Source: Streptomyces pactum (GTDB taxonomy: Bacteria > Actinomycetota > Actinomycetes > Streptomycetales > Streptomycetaceae). Taken from it: DNA of 64,000 nt. Both the position numbers and the translations under genes were made by a program. Below are positions 22,642 through 53,627 of this stretch, piece by piece. Position 1 is the first letter of the stretch. Every line of letters starts with the position of its first letter. The DNA lies in contig NZ_JACYXC010000001.1 of NCBI RefSeq assembly GCF_016031615.1, positions 2,294,001 through 2,358,000 of the forward strand, given 5' to 3'. Under the pieces are notes generated by a model that was given only the letters and a program-made list of their open reading frames with translations, was not told where the DNA came from and did no database searches.

Positions 22642-24600
22642 TCAGCGGGGCGCGCAGTCGTAGAGCACCACGTCGTCCAGCCAGCCGAGGGAGGGCGGCG
22701 CGGACGGCGGCCGCGGCGGGGCCCCGTACGCGGACGGCGGGACCCGGGCGCAGTGGCCGGCGACCCACTCGGTGCGCCGGACGAAGGCGGGGCCGCCCAC
22801 CGCCCCGCGGTCCGGGCCCAGCACGTACCGCAGGTCGCCGCCGGCGGACCAGCGGGCCAGCTGGGCGACCGAGGGCGCGTCGTCCTCCCCCAGGAAGCCG
22901 CCCATGGCGACGACCCGTTCACCGCCGCCGAGGAGGTAGGGGGCGGCGGCGGAGGCGCCGCGTTCCACGGCGAGGGTGACCCGTTCGCCGCCGGCCCGCG
23001 CGGAGACGTACCGCAGGATCTTCGCCTGCACCGGGGTGAGCCGGGCGGTGGCGTCCTCGCCCGGCGGGCCCGCGGCGGGGCCCGCGACGGGGTTGAACCC
23101 GGGCATCGCCTGCTCGGTGCCGGGGACGGTCACCGTCCAGACGGCGGGCGCCAGCAGGACCGCCGCCACCGCGGCGACCGCGGCGGCCGGCCCGGCGGTG
23201 CCGGCCCGGCGGTGCCGCCGGACGGCGAGGAGCAGCCCGGCGGCGACGGCGCCGGCCGCGAGCACCGGCCACACCAGCCAGCCGTTCCAGTGCGGTGCGC
23301 GGCGGATGACCGCCGCGGCCCACCCCACCGTCACCACCACCGTGGCCAGTGCCACCGCCGGCGCCCGGCGGGACCCGCGGCGGTGGGCGCGGGCCAGGGT
23401 GACCGCCAGCCCCGCCGACAGCGCGGCGACCGCCGGCGCCAACTGGGTGGTGTAGTAGGGGTGGAAGACCCCGCGCTGGGTGGAGAACACGGCGGCGGCG
23501 ACCACCAGCCACACCCCCCACAGCACCCACCCGGCGGCGGGGGGTGTGCTCCCGTCGGCCGGGCCCCGGCGCCACCGCACCGCCCGGTGGGCGGCCACCG
23601 CGAGGGCCACCGCGCAGACCGGCAGCAGCCAGCTGATCTGCCCGGCGACCTGGTCGTTGAACAGCCGCCCGGGACCGGCCTCGCCGCCGAAACCGCCGGA
23701 CTGCGCGCCGCCGCCGCTCGCCCCGGTGAGCCGGCCCAGGCCGTTGTACCCGAGCACCAGGTCCCAGGCGGTGCCGTCGGTGCTGCCGCCGATGTACGGG
23801 CGGTCGCCGGGCCAGGCGGCGACCGTCACCACCCACCACAGGGAGGCGACGGCGAGCACCGCGCCGGCGGCCAGCAGCCGGCCGAGCCGTGCGGCCCACC
23901 TCCCGCCGGCGCCCACCAGCCAGGCGGCGGCGAAGGCGGGGACCACCATCCAGGCGGCGAGCATCTTGGTGAGGAACCCGGTGCCCAGCAGCGCGCCGCA
24001 CAGGCACAGCCACCCGGTGGCCCGGCGGCCGTCCGGGGCGCGCGCCGCCTCCAGCGCCCGGGTGAGGGCGTAGGCGGCGGCCACCAGCAGCAGCACCAGC
24101 AGGGTGTCGGGGTTGTTGTCACGGTTGATCGCGACGGTGACCGGGGTGAGGGTCAGCACCAGGGCGGCGAGCAGCCCGGCCGCCTCACCGGCCCAGCGGC
24201 GGACGGTGCGGTGCATCAGCAGGACCGCGGCCACCCCTTCCAGGACCTGCGGCAGCAGCAGCGCCCACCCGTGGAACCCGAAGACCTTGGTGCTGACCAC
24301 CTGCGGCCACAGGGCGGCCGGCGGCTTGTCCACGGTGAGGACCCCGGCCGGGTCCAGCGAGCCGAACAGGAAGTTCGTCCCGTCGCGGCCCATCGACTTC
24401 ACGGCCGCCGCGTAGTAGGTGTTGCCCCATCCCAGGGAGCCGAGCGCCCACCCGTGGAGCGCGGCGGCCAGCAGCAGCACGGGCGCCGAGCGCGGCGGGG
24501 GCCGCCCAGGGCCGGGCGGCACGGCGGGCGGGGGCGGCGGGCCGGGGCTCCGCTCCGGCCGCCGGGGTCGTCCGGTGGTTCTCCACGGCGCGCCCCTCAT
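22642..24600 (-). CDS. ArnT/PMT-like polyprenyl-phosphate-sugar transferase (GT-C)
   Basis: A 652-residue integral membrane protein of the PMT_2/ArnT type that uses a polyprenyl-phosphate-linked sugar as donor. Family features: a Pro-rich cytosolic N-terminus, a first loop with GWGNTYYAAAVKSM and the DPAGVLTVDKPPAALWP segment, the INRDNNPDTLLVLLL helix start, about eleven hydrophobic segments to residue about 500, then an extracytoplasmic C-terminal domain. Its ATG overlaps the stop of the GT2-GtrA gene (ATGA), giving translational coupling. In mannopeptimycin and ramoplanin pathways proteins of this class attach mannose to the peptide on the outer membrane face; the same role here is inference. 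The sugar could also be one other than mannose. It might alternatively act in cell-wall glycan synthesis. Confidence 0.85.
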   Translation of the reverse strand: MRGAPWRTTGRPRRPERSPGPPPPPAVPPGPGRPPPRSAPVLLLAAALHGWALGSLGWGNTYYAAAVKSMGRDGTNFLFGSLDPAGVLTVDKPPAALWPQVVSTKVFGFHGWALLLPQVLEGVAAVLLMHRTVRRWAGEAAGLLAALVLTLTPVTVAINRDNNPDTLLVLLLVAAAYALTRALEAARAPDGRRATGWLCLCGALLGTGFLTKMLAAWMVVPAFAAAWLVGAGGRWAARLGRLLAAGAVLAVASLWWVVTVAAWPGDRPYIGGSTDGTAWDLVLGYNGLGRLTGASGGGAQSGGFGGEAGPGRLFNDQVAGQISWLLPVCAVALAVAAHRAVRWRRGPADGSTPPAAGWVLWGVWLVVAAAVFSTQRGVFHPYYTTQLAPAVAALSAGLAVTLARAHRRGSRRAPAVALATVVVTVGWAAAVIRRAPHWNGWLVWPVLAAGAVAAGLLLAVRRHRRAGTAGPAAAVAAVAAVLLAPAVWTVTVPGTEQAMPGFNPVAGPAAGPPGEDATARLTPVQAKILRYVSARAGGERVTLAVERGASAAAPYLLGGGERVVAMGGFLGEDDAPSVAQLARWSAGGDLRYVLGPDRGAVGGPAFVRRTEWVAGHCARVPPSAYGAPPRPPSAPPSLGWLDDVVLYDCAPR

Positions 24601-25868
24601 TCCGCGGTGGCGCGCCGGGCGCTGCGGAAGACGGCCACCCGCAGCACGGTGAAGCGGACCACCGTCACCACCGCGGAGGAGACGGCGAGCACGGTCGCCT
24701 CGGCGGCCGCGGAGGCGTCCGGGTCCAGCTCCTTGAACCCCAGCACGGCCCCGGTGGTGACGAGGTAGCCGAGAAGGAAGAGCCCTCCGGCCCCGAGATG
24801 GGCGCGGAGGGCGGGGGTGGCGGAGTGCCGGAAGGTGAGCCGGCGCTGGGCCTCGGTGTTCAGCACGGTGAGGACGAAGAGGGAGACGAGGCTGGCGAGG
24901 GCCGGGGCCCACAGGGACCGCAGTAACCAGTACAGCAGCGCCTGGCCCGCGGTGGAGGCCACCCCGATCACCACGAAGCAGCCCAGCTCCCAGGAGAGGG
25001 TGGAGCGGTGGGGGTCCGGGGCGAGGACCGCGTCGGGGTGCTCGGCGACCGGGCCGGGGCGGCGGGGCAGGTCCACCGTGGCGGCGCCGGAGGCCCGCAG
25101 CCGCGCCATCCGCCACAGGCCCCGCAGGTCCTGGGAGACGGTGCCGGCGATGTCCACCCGGGTGTCCAGGTCCTCCACCCAGTCCACCGGGACCTCGTGG
25201 ATGCGTAACCGGTTGTGTTCGGCGAGCAGCAGCAGCTCGGTGTCGAAGAACCAGGCGTCGTCCCGGGTGACCTCCAGCAGCGGCCGCAGCACCTCGGTCC
25301 GGGCCGCCTTGAACCCGCACTGGGCGTCGCTGAAGCGGGAGCCGTGGGTGAGCCGGATCAGCCGGTTGTACCCGCGGGAGATGAACTCCCGGCGGGGCCC
25401 GCGCACGGTGCGGGCGCCCGGGGCGAGCCGGCTGCCGATCGCCAGGTCGGAGTGGCCGCTGGCGAGCGGGGCGATGAGCGGCAGCAGCCCGTCCAGGCCG
25501 GTGGACAGGTCCACGTCCATGTAGGCGACGATGTCGGCGTCGCTGGCGGACCAGACGGTGCGCAGGGCGAGCCCGCGCCCCTTGCGGTCCAGGTGCACCA
25601 CGCCGACGCCGGGCAGTTCACCGCTGAGCCGGTGGGCGGTGGCCAGTGTGGCGTCGGTGCTGGCGTTGTCGGCGACGGTGATGCGCCAGGGGAAGGGGAA
25701 CCCCTCGGTGAGGCGTGCGTGCAGGGTGCGCACGCAGCCGGGTAACGCGCGTTCCTCGTTGTGGACCGGGATCACGAACTCCACGGTGGCGGTGGCGGGA
25801 CGGCCGGGCCCGGAGCGGGCGGCGGGACGGAACGTGGCTGACGCTGTGCGGTGGGGGATGGACCTCAT
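24597..25868 (-). CDS. GT2 polyprenyl-phosphate sugar synthase fused to GtrA domain
   Basis: A 423-residue fusion. Residues about 25-260 are a GT2 domain like dolichol-phosphate-mannose synthase (VEFVIPVHNEE, VADNASTDAT, DxD region YMDVDLSTGLDG, SDAQCGFKA). Residues about 285-415 are a four-helix GtrA-type membrane domain, probably anchoring or flipping the lipid-linked sugar. It should load the sugar donor for the coupled ArnT-like transferase. Start ATG 25868 follows GGAGGA; an in-frame ATG at 25901 lacks this. Three leucines are encoded by TTA (codons 42, 221 and 315; at 25743-25745, 25206-25208 and 24924-24926), making translation strongly dependent on bldA tRNA. This is unusual next to the almost TTA-free neighbours and may indicate separate acquisition. 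Confidence 0.9.
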   Translation of the reverse strand: MRSIPHRTASATFRPAARSGPGRPATATVEFVIPVHNEERALPGCVRTLHARLTEGFPFPWRITVADNASTDATLATAHRLSGELPGVGVVHLDRKGRGLALRTVWSASDADIVAYMDVDLSTGLDGLLPLIAPLASGHSDLAIGSRLAPGARTVRGPRREFISRGYNRLIRLTHGSRFSDAQCGFKAARTEVLRPLLEVTRDDAWFFDTELLLLAEHNRLRIHEVPVDWVEDLDTRVDIAGTVSQDLRGLWRMARLRASGAATVDLPRRPGPVAEHPDAVLAPDPHRSTLSWELGCFVVIGVASTAGQALLYWLLRSLWAPALASLVSLFVLTVLNTEAQRRLTFRHSATPALRAHLGAGGLFLLGYLVTTGAVLGFKELDPDASAAAEATVLAVSSAVVTVVRFTVLRVAVFRSARRATAE

Positions 25869-26233
25869 GATGTTCCTCCGTACGAGAGGGGCATGGGGCA
25901 CGTGCGGTACAGGTCAGTGCGTTTGGTGCGGGGTGCGCGCGGGGTCGCGGCGCGCGGGATGTGGTCGTGGTGCCGGTGCGCGGCCGTGGTCGGGCACGCG
26001 CGGGGTCGTGGTGCGCGGCACGTGGTCGAGGTGCGCGACGCATGGCGCGTTGACGGGTGCGCGCCCGATCGGCGCGCCGCGGTGCGACGTACGTGGTCGG
26101 GTACGCGGTCGTGGTCGGATGCGGGGTCGTGGTGCACCGGCGGGCCGCGGGGCTGCCGGAGGGGCCCGCGGGCGGGCAGGCCGGAGGGCCCGGCACCCCT
26201 GACGGAGGGTGCCGGGCCCGCGCCGGCCGCCGG
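25869..26233. other. Intergenic region between P450-2 and GT2-GtrA
   Basis: 365 bp without a gene. The left part (25920-26130) is filled with degenerate direct repeats of a GTGGTCGGG / GCGCGGGGTCGTGG type; the right end holds the perfect terminator hairpin of the NRPS-B/P450-2 unit. The GT2-GtrA gene therefore probably has its own promoter here. Confidence 0.5.
26186..26219 (-). terminator. 13-bp perfect hairpin after P450-2
   Basis: Arms 26186-26198 and 26207-26219 pair perfectly around an 8-nt loop, 15 nt past the P450-2 stop. It closes the NRPS-B/P450-2 transcription unit. Confidence 0.7.
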
Positions 26234-27487
26234 TCAGTCGTCCAGGGTGGCCAGCCCCGCCTCGTCGGGGTGGAACCTCACCGGCAGGTACGACATGCCG
26301 TTCATCAGGTTGGAGTGGATGCGCCGCGGCTCACCGGTGAGTTCGAAGCCGGTGGAGAAGGTGCGCAGCGCGTCGAGCATCTCCTTGATCTCCATCCGGG
26401 CCAGGAACGCACCGATGCAGAAGTGCGGTCCGTAGCCGAAGGTGATGTGCTTGTTGGGGTGGCGGCCCAGGTCGAGGGTGAACGGGTCGTCGAAGACGGT
26501 GTCGTCGCGGTTGGCGGAGATGTTCCACAGGGTGACGATGTCGCCCGCCCTGACGGTCCCGCCGGCCACCTCGATGTCCACCAGTGCCCGGCGGCCGAAG
26601 TTCATCACCGGGCTCGCCCAGCGCAGCACCTCCTCACCGGCCGTCTCCAGCGCCACCGAGCCGTCCCGGAGCCGCTGCCACTGCTCCGGTTCGCGGCTGA
26701 GGGTGCGGACGGTGTCGATCATGGTGTGCCGGCTGGTCTCGTCGCCGCCCAGGATCAGGCTGTAGCAGTTGAAGACGATGTCCTGGTCGGACAGCGGCAC
26801 CCCGCGGATCTCGCTCTGCGTGAGGGTGGTGATCACGTCGTCCTGCGGGTTCTCCCGCCGGTCGGCGACCAGGTCGCTGAAGTACAGCAGGATCTCGTTC
26901 CGGGCGAGCAGGGCGTCCTCCGGCGCCTGGTCGGCCTCGTCGGAACTGAGCGAGGACTTGGTGAGGTTGAGCAGGAACTCGTGGTCCGAGGCGGGCACGC
27001 CCAGCAGGTCGCCGACGGTGGTCAGCGGGATGACCGAGGCGACCTCGGCGGCGAAGTCGCCCTCGCCGCGGCGGATCATCTCCGACACCAGCCGCCGGGT
27101 GTTGTACCGGACCCGCTCGGCCACCTTGGCCAGGGCGCGCGGCGAGAACGAGTTGAGCATCACGTTCCGCAGGTCCTTGTGGCGCTGCCCGTCGGTGACC
27201 GCCAGCATCTGCCCGGCCGCCGAGTCACCCCCGGCCAGCAGGGTGACCAGCACATTGCCCTTCTCCGAGGTGAGCCGCTGGTTGTCGCGGTACAGGGCCA
27301 TCACGTCGGCGTGCCGGCTGACCACCCAGAAGCCGGGGTTGCCGTCCAGCGCGGGGTGCCGGTAGAGCGGGTACTCGGCGCGCATCCGGCGCCAGTACGC
27401 GTCCATGTCGTGCTCCAGGTAGGACTTGGGGTCCACCAGGTTGACCGATGCGATCTCTTCCGGGATGTCCGTTGTCGGCACGCTCAT
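26234..27487 (-). CDS. Cytochrome P450 (P450-2), NovI/P450sky-like
   Basis: A 417-residue P450. I-helix LILGGDETSRHT, K-helix EEVLR (ExxR) and heme loop FGYGPHFCIGAFLARMEI with the axial Cys. The GGDETSR form of the I-helix and the N-terminal NLVDPKSYLEHDMDAYWRRM pattern recall the P450s that beta-hydroxylate carrier-protein-bound amino acids (NovI, NikQ, P450sky); I judge this from memory, not a search. ATG 27487 lies 58 nt after the NRPS-B stop, so the two genes are probably one operon. It is thus the best candidate for beta-hydroxylation of a T-domain-bound Phe-like, Leu-like or Asn residue. Confidence 0.9.
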   Translation of the reverse strand: MSVPTTDIPEEIASVNLVDPKSYLEHDMDAYWRRMRAEYPLYRHPALDGNPGFWVVSRHADVMALYRDNQRLTSEKGNVLVTLLAGGDSAAGQMLAVTDGQRHKDLRNVMLNSFSPRALAKVAERVRYNTRRLVSEMIRRGEGDFAAEVASVIPLTTVGDLLGVPASDHEFLLNLTKSSLSSDEADQAPEDALLARNEILLYFSDLVADRRENPQDDVITTLTQSEIRGVPLSDQDIVFNCYSLILGGDETSRHTMIDTVRTLSREPEQWQRLRDGSVALETAGEEVLRWASPVMNFGRRALVDIEVAGGTVRAGDIVTLWNISANRDDTVFDDPFTLDLGRHPNKHITFGYGPHFCIGAFLARMEIKEMLDALRTFSTGFELTGEPRRIHSNLMNGMSYLPVRFHPDEAGLATLDD

Positions 27488-27545
27488 CTTCCCAACCGTC
27501 TCTCGCGTCGTGCGGGTCCGTGACCGGGGTGCGGGGCGCTGGAGG

Positions 27546-39275
<11,730 letters not shown>

Positions 39276-39702
39276 TGCACGTGCTCCCTGGGCGTCTTCG
39301 TGAGGTCGGGAAGTGAGGGGTCCGGTCGGGCGGGCGGTGGGTGCGGCGCCGCCCCGGCGGTCGGTGCGCACCGGGCGTCGCGACGGGCGGGGGCGGCGGC
39401 GAGCGGCCTGGGCGAGGGCATGGGCACGGGGCACGGGTGGCGGGCGGACCCGCCGTCACGCAGGACGAGTGGTGCCTGACGCCCGCCTGCGAAGCTCACC
39501 GCTTGCGACGGTACCGGCAGCACCGCCCGGCACAGAGGGGCACATCAACAACTCGGAAGTGGGGGACGCCGGGCGGGCCCGCGGGGGTGTCCCCGCGGGC
39601 CCGGGCGGGCGCGCCGCCGCCGGCCGCCGCGCCCGGAACACGGGTGGGTCACCGTGCCCCGGGCGGCGGCGCGGCCCCGCCGGGTGGCGGGACCGCCGGC
39701 GG
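39276..39702. other. Intergenic region between NRPS-A and NRPS-B
   Basis: 427 bp without a gene. It contains a strong hairpin (39574-39603) about 100 nt after the NRPS-A stop, then about 300 bp of GC-rich DNA in which the NRPS-B promoter should lie. The box found upstream of NRPS-A and NRPS-C is not clearly present here; ACTTCCGAGTTGTTG on the minus strand near 39550 is only a weak resemblance. Confidence 0.5.
39574..39603 (-). terminator. 13-bp hairpin between NRPS-A and NRPS-B
   Basis: Arms 39574-39586 and 39591-39603 are perfectly complementary around the loop GTGT. It suggests that NRPS-A is terminated, at least in part, before NRPS-B. Confidence 0.6.
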
Positions 39703-50703
<11,001 letters not shown>

Positions 50704-51099
50704 TGAGGAGATCTCCACATCGTCTTCCGGAACCGGGCCGGTCGGGGGCCCGGCGCTGACAGCCTGGTCCGGCGGCACGCCGCCGCCCGGGGGAATCACC
50801 GTGTGAGCCGCCGGTACGCCGCCGGCGCGCGGGTTCGGCCGCGCCGGCGGTGAGCGGAACGCGCCCGCCGCCGGCTCCCGGCGGTCAGTCTCACCAGCGG
50901 CCGGAAGCACCGGCAACGACGCTGCAAAAACTTGAGTCTGCCCCCGCCCGGGACCGGCCGCGGCAGCCGACGTGGTCATATCGAAGATTTCTCAACCCGC
51001 TGCTGCGGTGGCGGTGTTGCGTGCCACCATCGGTCCTCCTGCGTGTGTCATCGAGCGCCCGCGGACCAGCTTTGCCAACCAGCCACCAGGGGAGCATGA
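50704..51099. other. Divergent promoter region NRPS-A / P450-3
   Basis: About 395 bp between divergent genes. It contains the candidate NRPS-A promoter and conserved box (50887-50942) and a long (about 190 nt) NRPS-A leader. A promoter for P450-3 must lie between 50945 and 51080, but I see no convincing -35/-10 pair. Confidence 0.55.
50887..50942 (-). promoter_or_regulatory. Candidate NRPS-A promoter with conserved upstream box
   Basis: On the minus strand: box ACTCAAGTTTTTG (50937-50925), 8 nt, TTGCCG (50916-50911), 18 nt, GAGACT (50892-50887). The same elements with identical spacing precede NRPS-C. The box core ACTCAAGT-N2-TTG also occurs in the SARP promoter (57759-57771). Confidence 0.5.
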
Positions 51100-52329
51100 A
51101 TGACGGGCACCGGCGCGCTGTCCAAGTACTGGATGTTCAGCGACGAGTACACCCAGGACCCGTACCCCTTCCTGGCCCGGCTGCGGGCGGAGCAGCCGGT
51201 GTGCAAGGTGGAGACACCGGACGGCGTGCGGGCCTGGATGATCACGCGGTACGACGACGTCCGCGGCGCGCTGTCCGACCAGCGGCTGAGCCGGGACATC
51301 GGCAAGCTGTACCGGGCGCTGGGCCGGCAGCTGGGCACCGAGCTGCAGCCGGCGCCCGAGATCAGCAACCACCTGGCCAACTCGGACCCGCCGCGGCACA
51401 CCCCGCTGCGCAAGGCGCTCACCTTCGCCTTCACCCCCAAGCGGGTGCGGAACCTGCGGCCGGAGTGGGAGAAGGTGGTGGACGGGCTCCTCGACGACAT
51501 GGTGCGCACCGGCAACCGGGATCTGATCTCCGGCCTCAACGCGCCGCTGCCCATCATCACCATCGGGCAGCTGATGGGTGTCCCGGTGGAGGACTGGCCG
51601 CGCTTCCGGGTCTGGTCCCAGACGCTGCACCGGGTGGACGCCAGCGACCCGACCGGGCAGATCGCCCGGCACATCGCGGAACTGTCGGACTACCTCACCG
51701 AGCTGATCGCACGGAAGGCGCGGCAGCCGGAGGACGACCTCATTTCGGCCATGGTGCACGCGCCGGAGGACAGCCGGCTGGACGCCAAGGACATCCTGTC
51801 CACCGCGTTCGGGGTGATGACCGGCGGCAACGACACCACGGCGAGCCTGCTGACCGGGTCGTTCGCGGCCCTGCTGACCCGCCCGGAGGTGGTCCGGCAG
51901 ATCACCGACGACCCCGCGCTGCTGCCCGGCGCGGTGGACGAGATGCTGCGCTGGTCCGGGCCGCTGCTGAACACGCTGCAGCGGGTCACCCTGGAGCCGG
52001 TGGAGATCGCCGGGGTGACGATCCCGCAGGACGAGATCGTGATCATCTCGCTCGCCTCGGCCAACCGTGACCCCGACGCCTTCCCCGACCGGCCGGACGA
52101 GCTGGACATCACCCGCCAGAAGCCGTCGCACGTCAGCTTCGGCCACGGCATCCACTTCTGCCTCGGCAGCCACATGGCCAAGGCGCTCGCCGAGATCGCC
52201 ATCCGGCGGGTCTTCGAGCGCTTCCCGGAGATCCGGCTCGCCGTCCACCCCTCCGAGCTGCGCTACCGCCCGGGCGTGATGATCCGTCCGATGGTCGAGC
52301 TGCCGGTGGTGTTCCAGCCCACCGGGTGA
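51100..52329 (+). CDS. Cytochrome P450 (P450-3)
   Basis: A 409-residue P450. I-helix VMTGGNDTTAS (GGxDTT variant), K-helix ExxR in EMLRW, heme loop FGHGIHFCLGSHMAKALAEI with the axial Cys. ATG 51100 has AGGGGAG 5 nt upstream. Divergent from NRPS-A and followed by a strong hairpin (52339-52386), so it is monocistronic. Overall it looks like the large CYP107-type group of actinomycete tailoring P450s; substrate not predictable. With P450-1 and P450-2 it makes three P450s around one NRPS line, but no ferredoxin or reductase gene is present. Confidence 0.92.
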   Translation: MTGTGALSKYWMFSDEYTQDPYPFLARLRAEQPVCKVETPDGVRAWMITRYDDVRGALSDQRLSRDIGKLYRALGRQLGTELQPAPEISNHLANSDPPRHTPLRKALTFAFTPKRVRNLRPEWEKVVDGLLDDMVRTGNRDLISGLNAPLPIITIGQLMGVPVEDWPRFRVWSQTLHRVDASDPTGQIARHIAELSDYLTELIARKARQPEDDLISAMVHAPEDSRLDAKDILSTAFGVMTGGNDTTASLLTGSFAALLTRPEVVRQITDDPALLPGAVDEMLRWSGPLLNTLQRVTLEPVEIAGVTIPQDEIVIISLASANRDPDAFPDRPDELDITRQKPSHVSFGHGIHFCLGSHMAKALAEIAIRRVFERFPEIRLAVHPSELRYRPGVMIRPMVELPVVFQPTG

Positions 52330-52338
52330 CAACCCGCC

Positions 52339-52386
52339 GGGAGGGGGCCCGGTTCCCGCCGAGTCGCGGGTCCCGGGCCCCCTCCC
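52339..52386 (+). terminator. 14-bp perfect hairpin after P450-3
   Basis: Arms 52339-52352 and 52373-52386 are perfectly complementary, with an additional inner stem (CCCGC 52355-52359 with GCGGG 52366-52370). It starts 10 nt after the stop. Confidence 0.7.
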
Positions 52387-52458
52387 GTGGGGCCGCCGGT
52401 TCCTCCGGGGCCGGTGCGGGTCGGCAGGTTGCCGGGGTGGGTCGTGGGCGGTTTGGAC

Positions 52459-52563
52459 GTTGCCGGGTGGGGTGCGGGTGGTCGGGGGCGTTGCCGGACG
52501 GTGCGTTGCCGGGTGGGGTGCGGGTGGTCGGGCCGTCGCCGGACGGTGCGTTGCCGGGTGGGG
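52459..52563. repeat. Imperfect tandem repeat, 45-46 bp period
   Basis: GTTGCCGGGTGGGG starts at 52459, 52505 and 52550; the first two units continue alike with GTGCGGGTGGTCGGG and a GCCGGACGGTGC end. About 2.3 copies. Confidence 0.75.
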
Positions 52564-53300
52564 CCGGCTTCCTTCGGGGCCGGTGTCCGGCGGCGGGCGG
52601 CCCGGCGTGGAGGGGGCGGCGCGGCGGGGGGCGGTGGTGGCCGCCGCCGGGACCCCCGCCCGCCGCGCCGGGACCGGCGGGTCCGTGCCCGGCGGGCCGG
52701 CGGTGGCCGCTCCGGTGTCCGCCGCTCCGGTATCCGCCGCTCCGGGGCCGGCCGCGCCGGTGTCCGCCGGACCGTGGTGCGCCCGGACACGGCCCGCGGG
52801 ACGGCCGAGGGAGCGGGCACGAGCGCCGGCGCGGCGCCCGGCGGGGCGGGACGCGCCCGGTCGGCGCCCCGGAGCGGGGCACCTCGCCCACCGCTGCCCA
52901 CCGGTCCGGCTCCGGCCGGGCCGGTGCCCGCCCGGCCGGTGCCCGCCCGGCCGGTGCGGTGTCCGGTGGCCGGGAGCGATGCGGATCCGGCCGCGGCGCG
53001 GCCCGGCCGCCCGCACTCCCCGGGCCGGCCGCCGTCGCCCGGCACCGCGCCGCGCCGCGGCCGGATACGGCCCGCCCACCGGATGGTGCTCCGTCCCGGC
53101 ACCGCCCACCCGGTAACATCCGGCGCGGAAGGCCCCGCCCGCTCCCCCGGGGAGCAGGCGCCGGCCGCTGTCCGGCGGTTCCCGCGGGCACCGCCCTCGG
53201 GGTGGCACGGAGCCACGCGCAGCGGCGACGGTCTCGGAATCCACCGGCGCGGACCGGCGCACAGACCCTGGTTCCGCCCCACGACACGACGAGACCTCCC

Positions 53301-53585
53301 ATGACCACCGACGGATACGAACCCTCCGGGGACGCGGAGGAGAACCCGCTGGTCTTCCTGCGCCGGTTCGAGGAGCGCACGCTGCGGGACCAGGAGGCGC
53401 TGCTCAGGGAGCACGGAACCGACTGGGCCGCGCTGCTCTCCCGGTACGTCGACGCGCTCGCCCACGAGGCCGCTCCCGAGGACGAGGGGGAGCCGCCGGT
53501 GCCGGAGCGGCCCGGGCCGGACCCGGACCGCGGGCCGGCCCAGCCGCCCCCGACGGACCGCACCGGGCCGCGTCCCCCCGGCTGA
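53301..53585 (+). CDS. Small hypothetical protein, acidic helix plus Pro-rich tail
   Basis: A 94-residue protein I do not recognise. Residues about 14-55 look helical (NPLVFLRRFEERTLRDQEAL and WAALLSRYVDALAHEA); the rest is acidic and proline-rich, probably disordered. ATG 53301 has only a weak GAGACC upstream. The codon use (varied first and second positions, G/C third) and helix periodicity suggest a real gene rather than a chance ORF. It stands between P450-3 and the LuxR genes, running toward them. Confidence 0.5.
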   Translation: MTTDGYEPSGDAEENPLVFLRRFEERTLRDQEALLREHGTDWAALLSRYVDALAHEAAPEDEGEPPVPERPGPDPDRGPAQPPPTDRTGPRPPG

Positions 53586-53627
53586 ACCGGTGGCCGGGCG
53601 GCGGCCCGGCACTGCGCCGGGCGCCGC

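Larger units (their letters stand above)
52330..53300. other. Non-coding, repeat-rich region between P450-3 and small ORF
   Basis: About 970 bp. After the terminator it carries imperfect tandem repeats (52459-52563), then microrepeats of CCGCTCCGGTRTC type near 52705-52765 and CCGGCCGGTGCCCG near 52915-52955. All frames are open by composition and none shows protein-like sequence. Confidence 0.55.

Noticed and set aside
24601..25320. A longer N-terminus for the ArnT-like protein
   Set aside because: It would overlap the GT2-GtrA gene in another frame; the ATGA overlap at 24597-24600 gives the normal family start.
52326..53300. An N-terminal extension of the small 53301 ORF, or separate genes in this spacer
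   Set aside because: Arg/Gly/Pro-rich repeats with no ribosome site; overlaps the P450-3 terminator.
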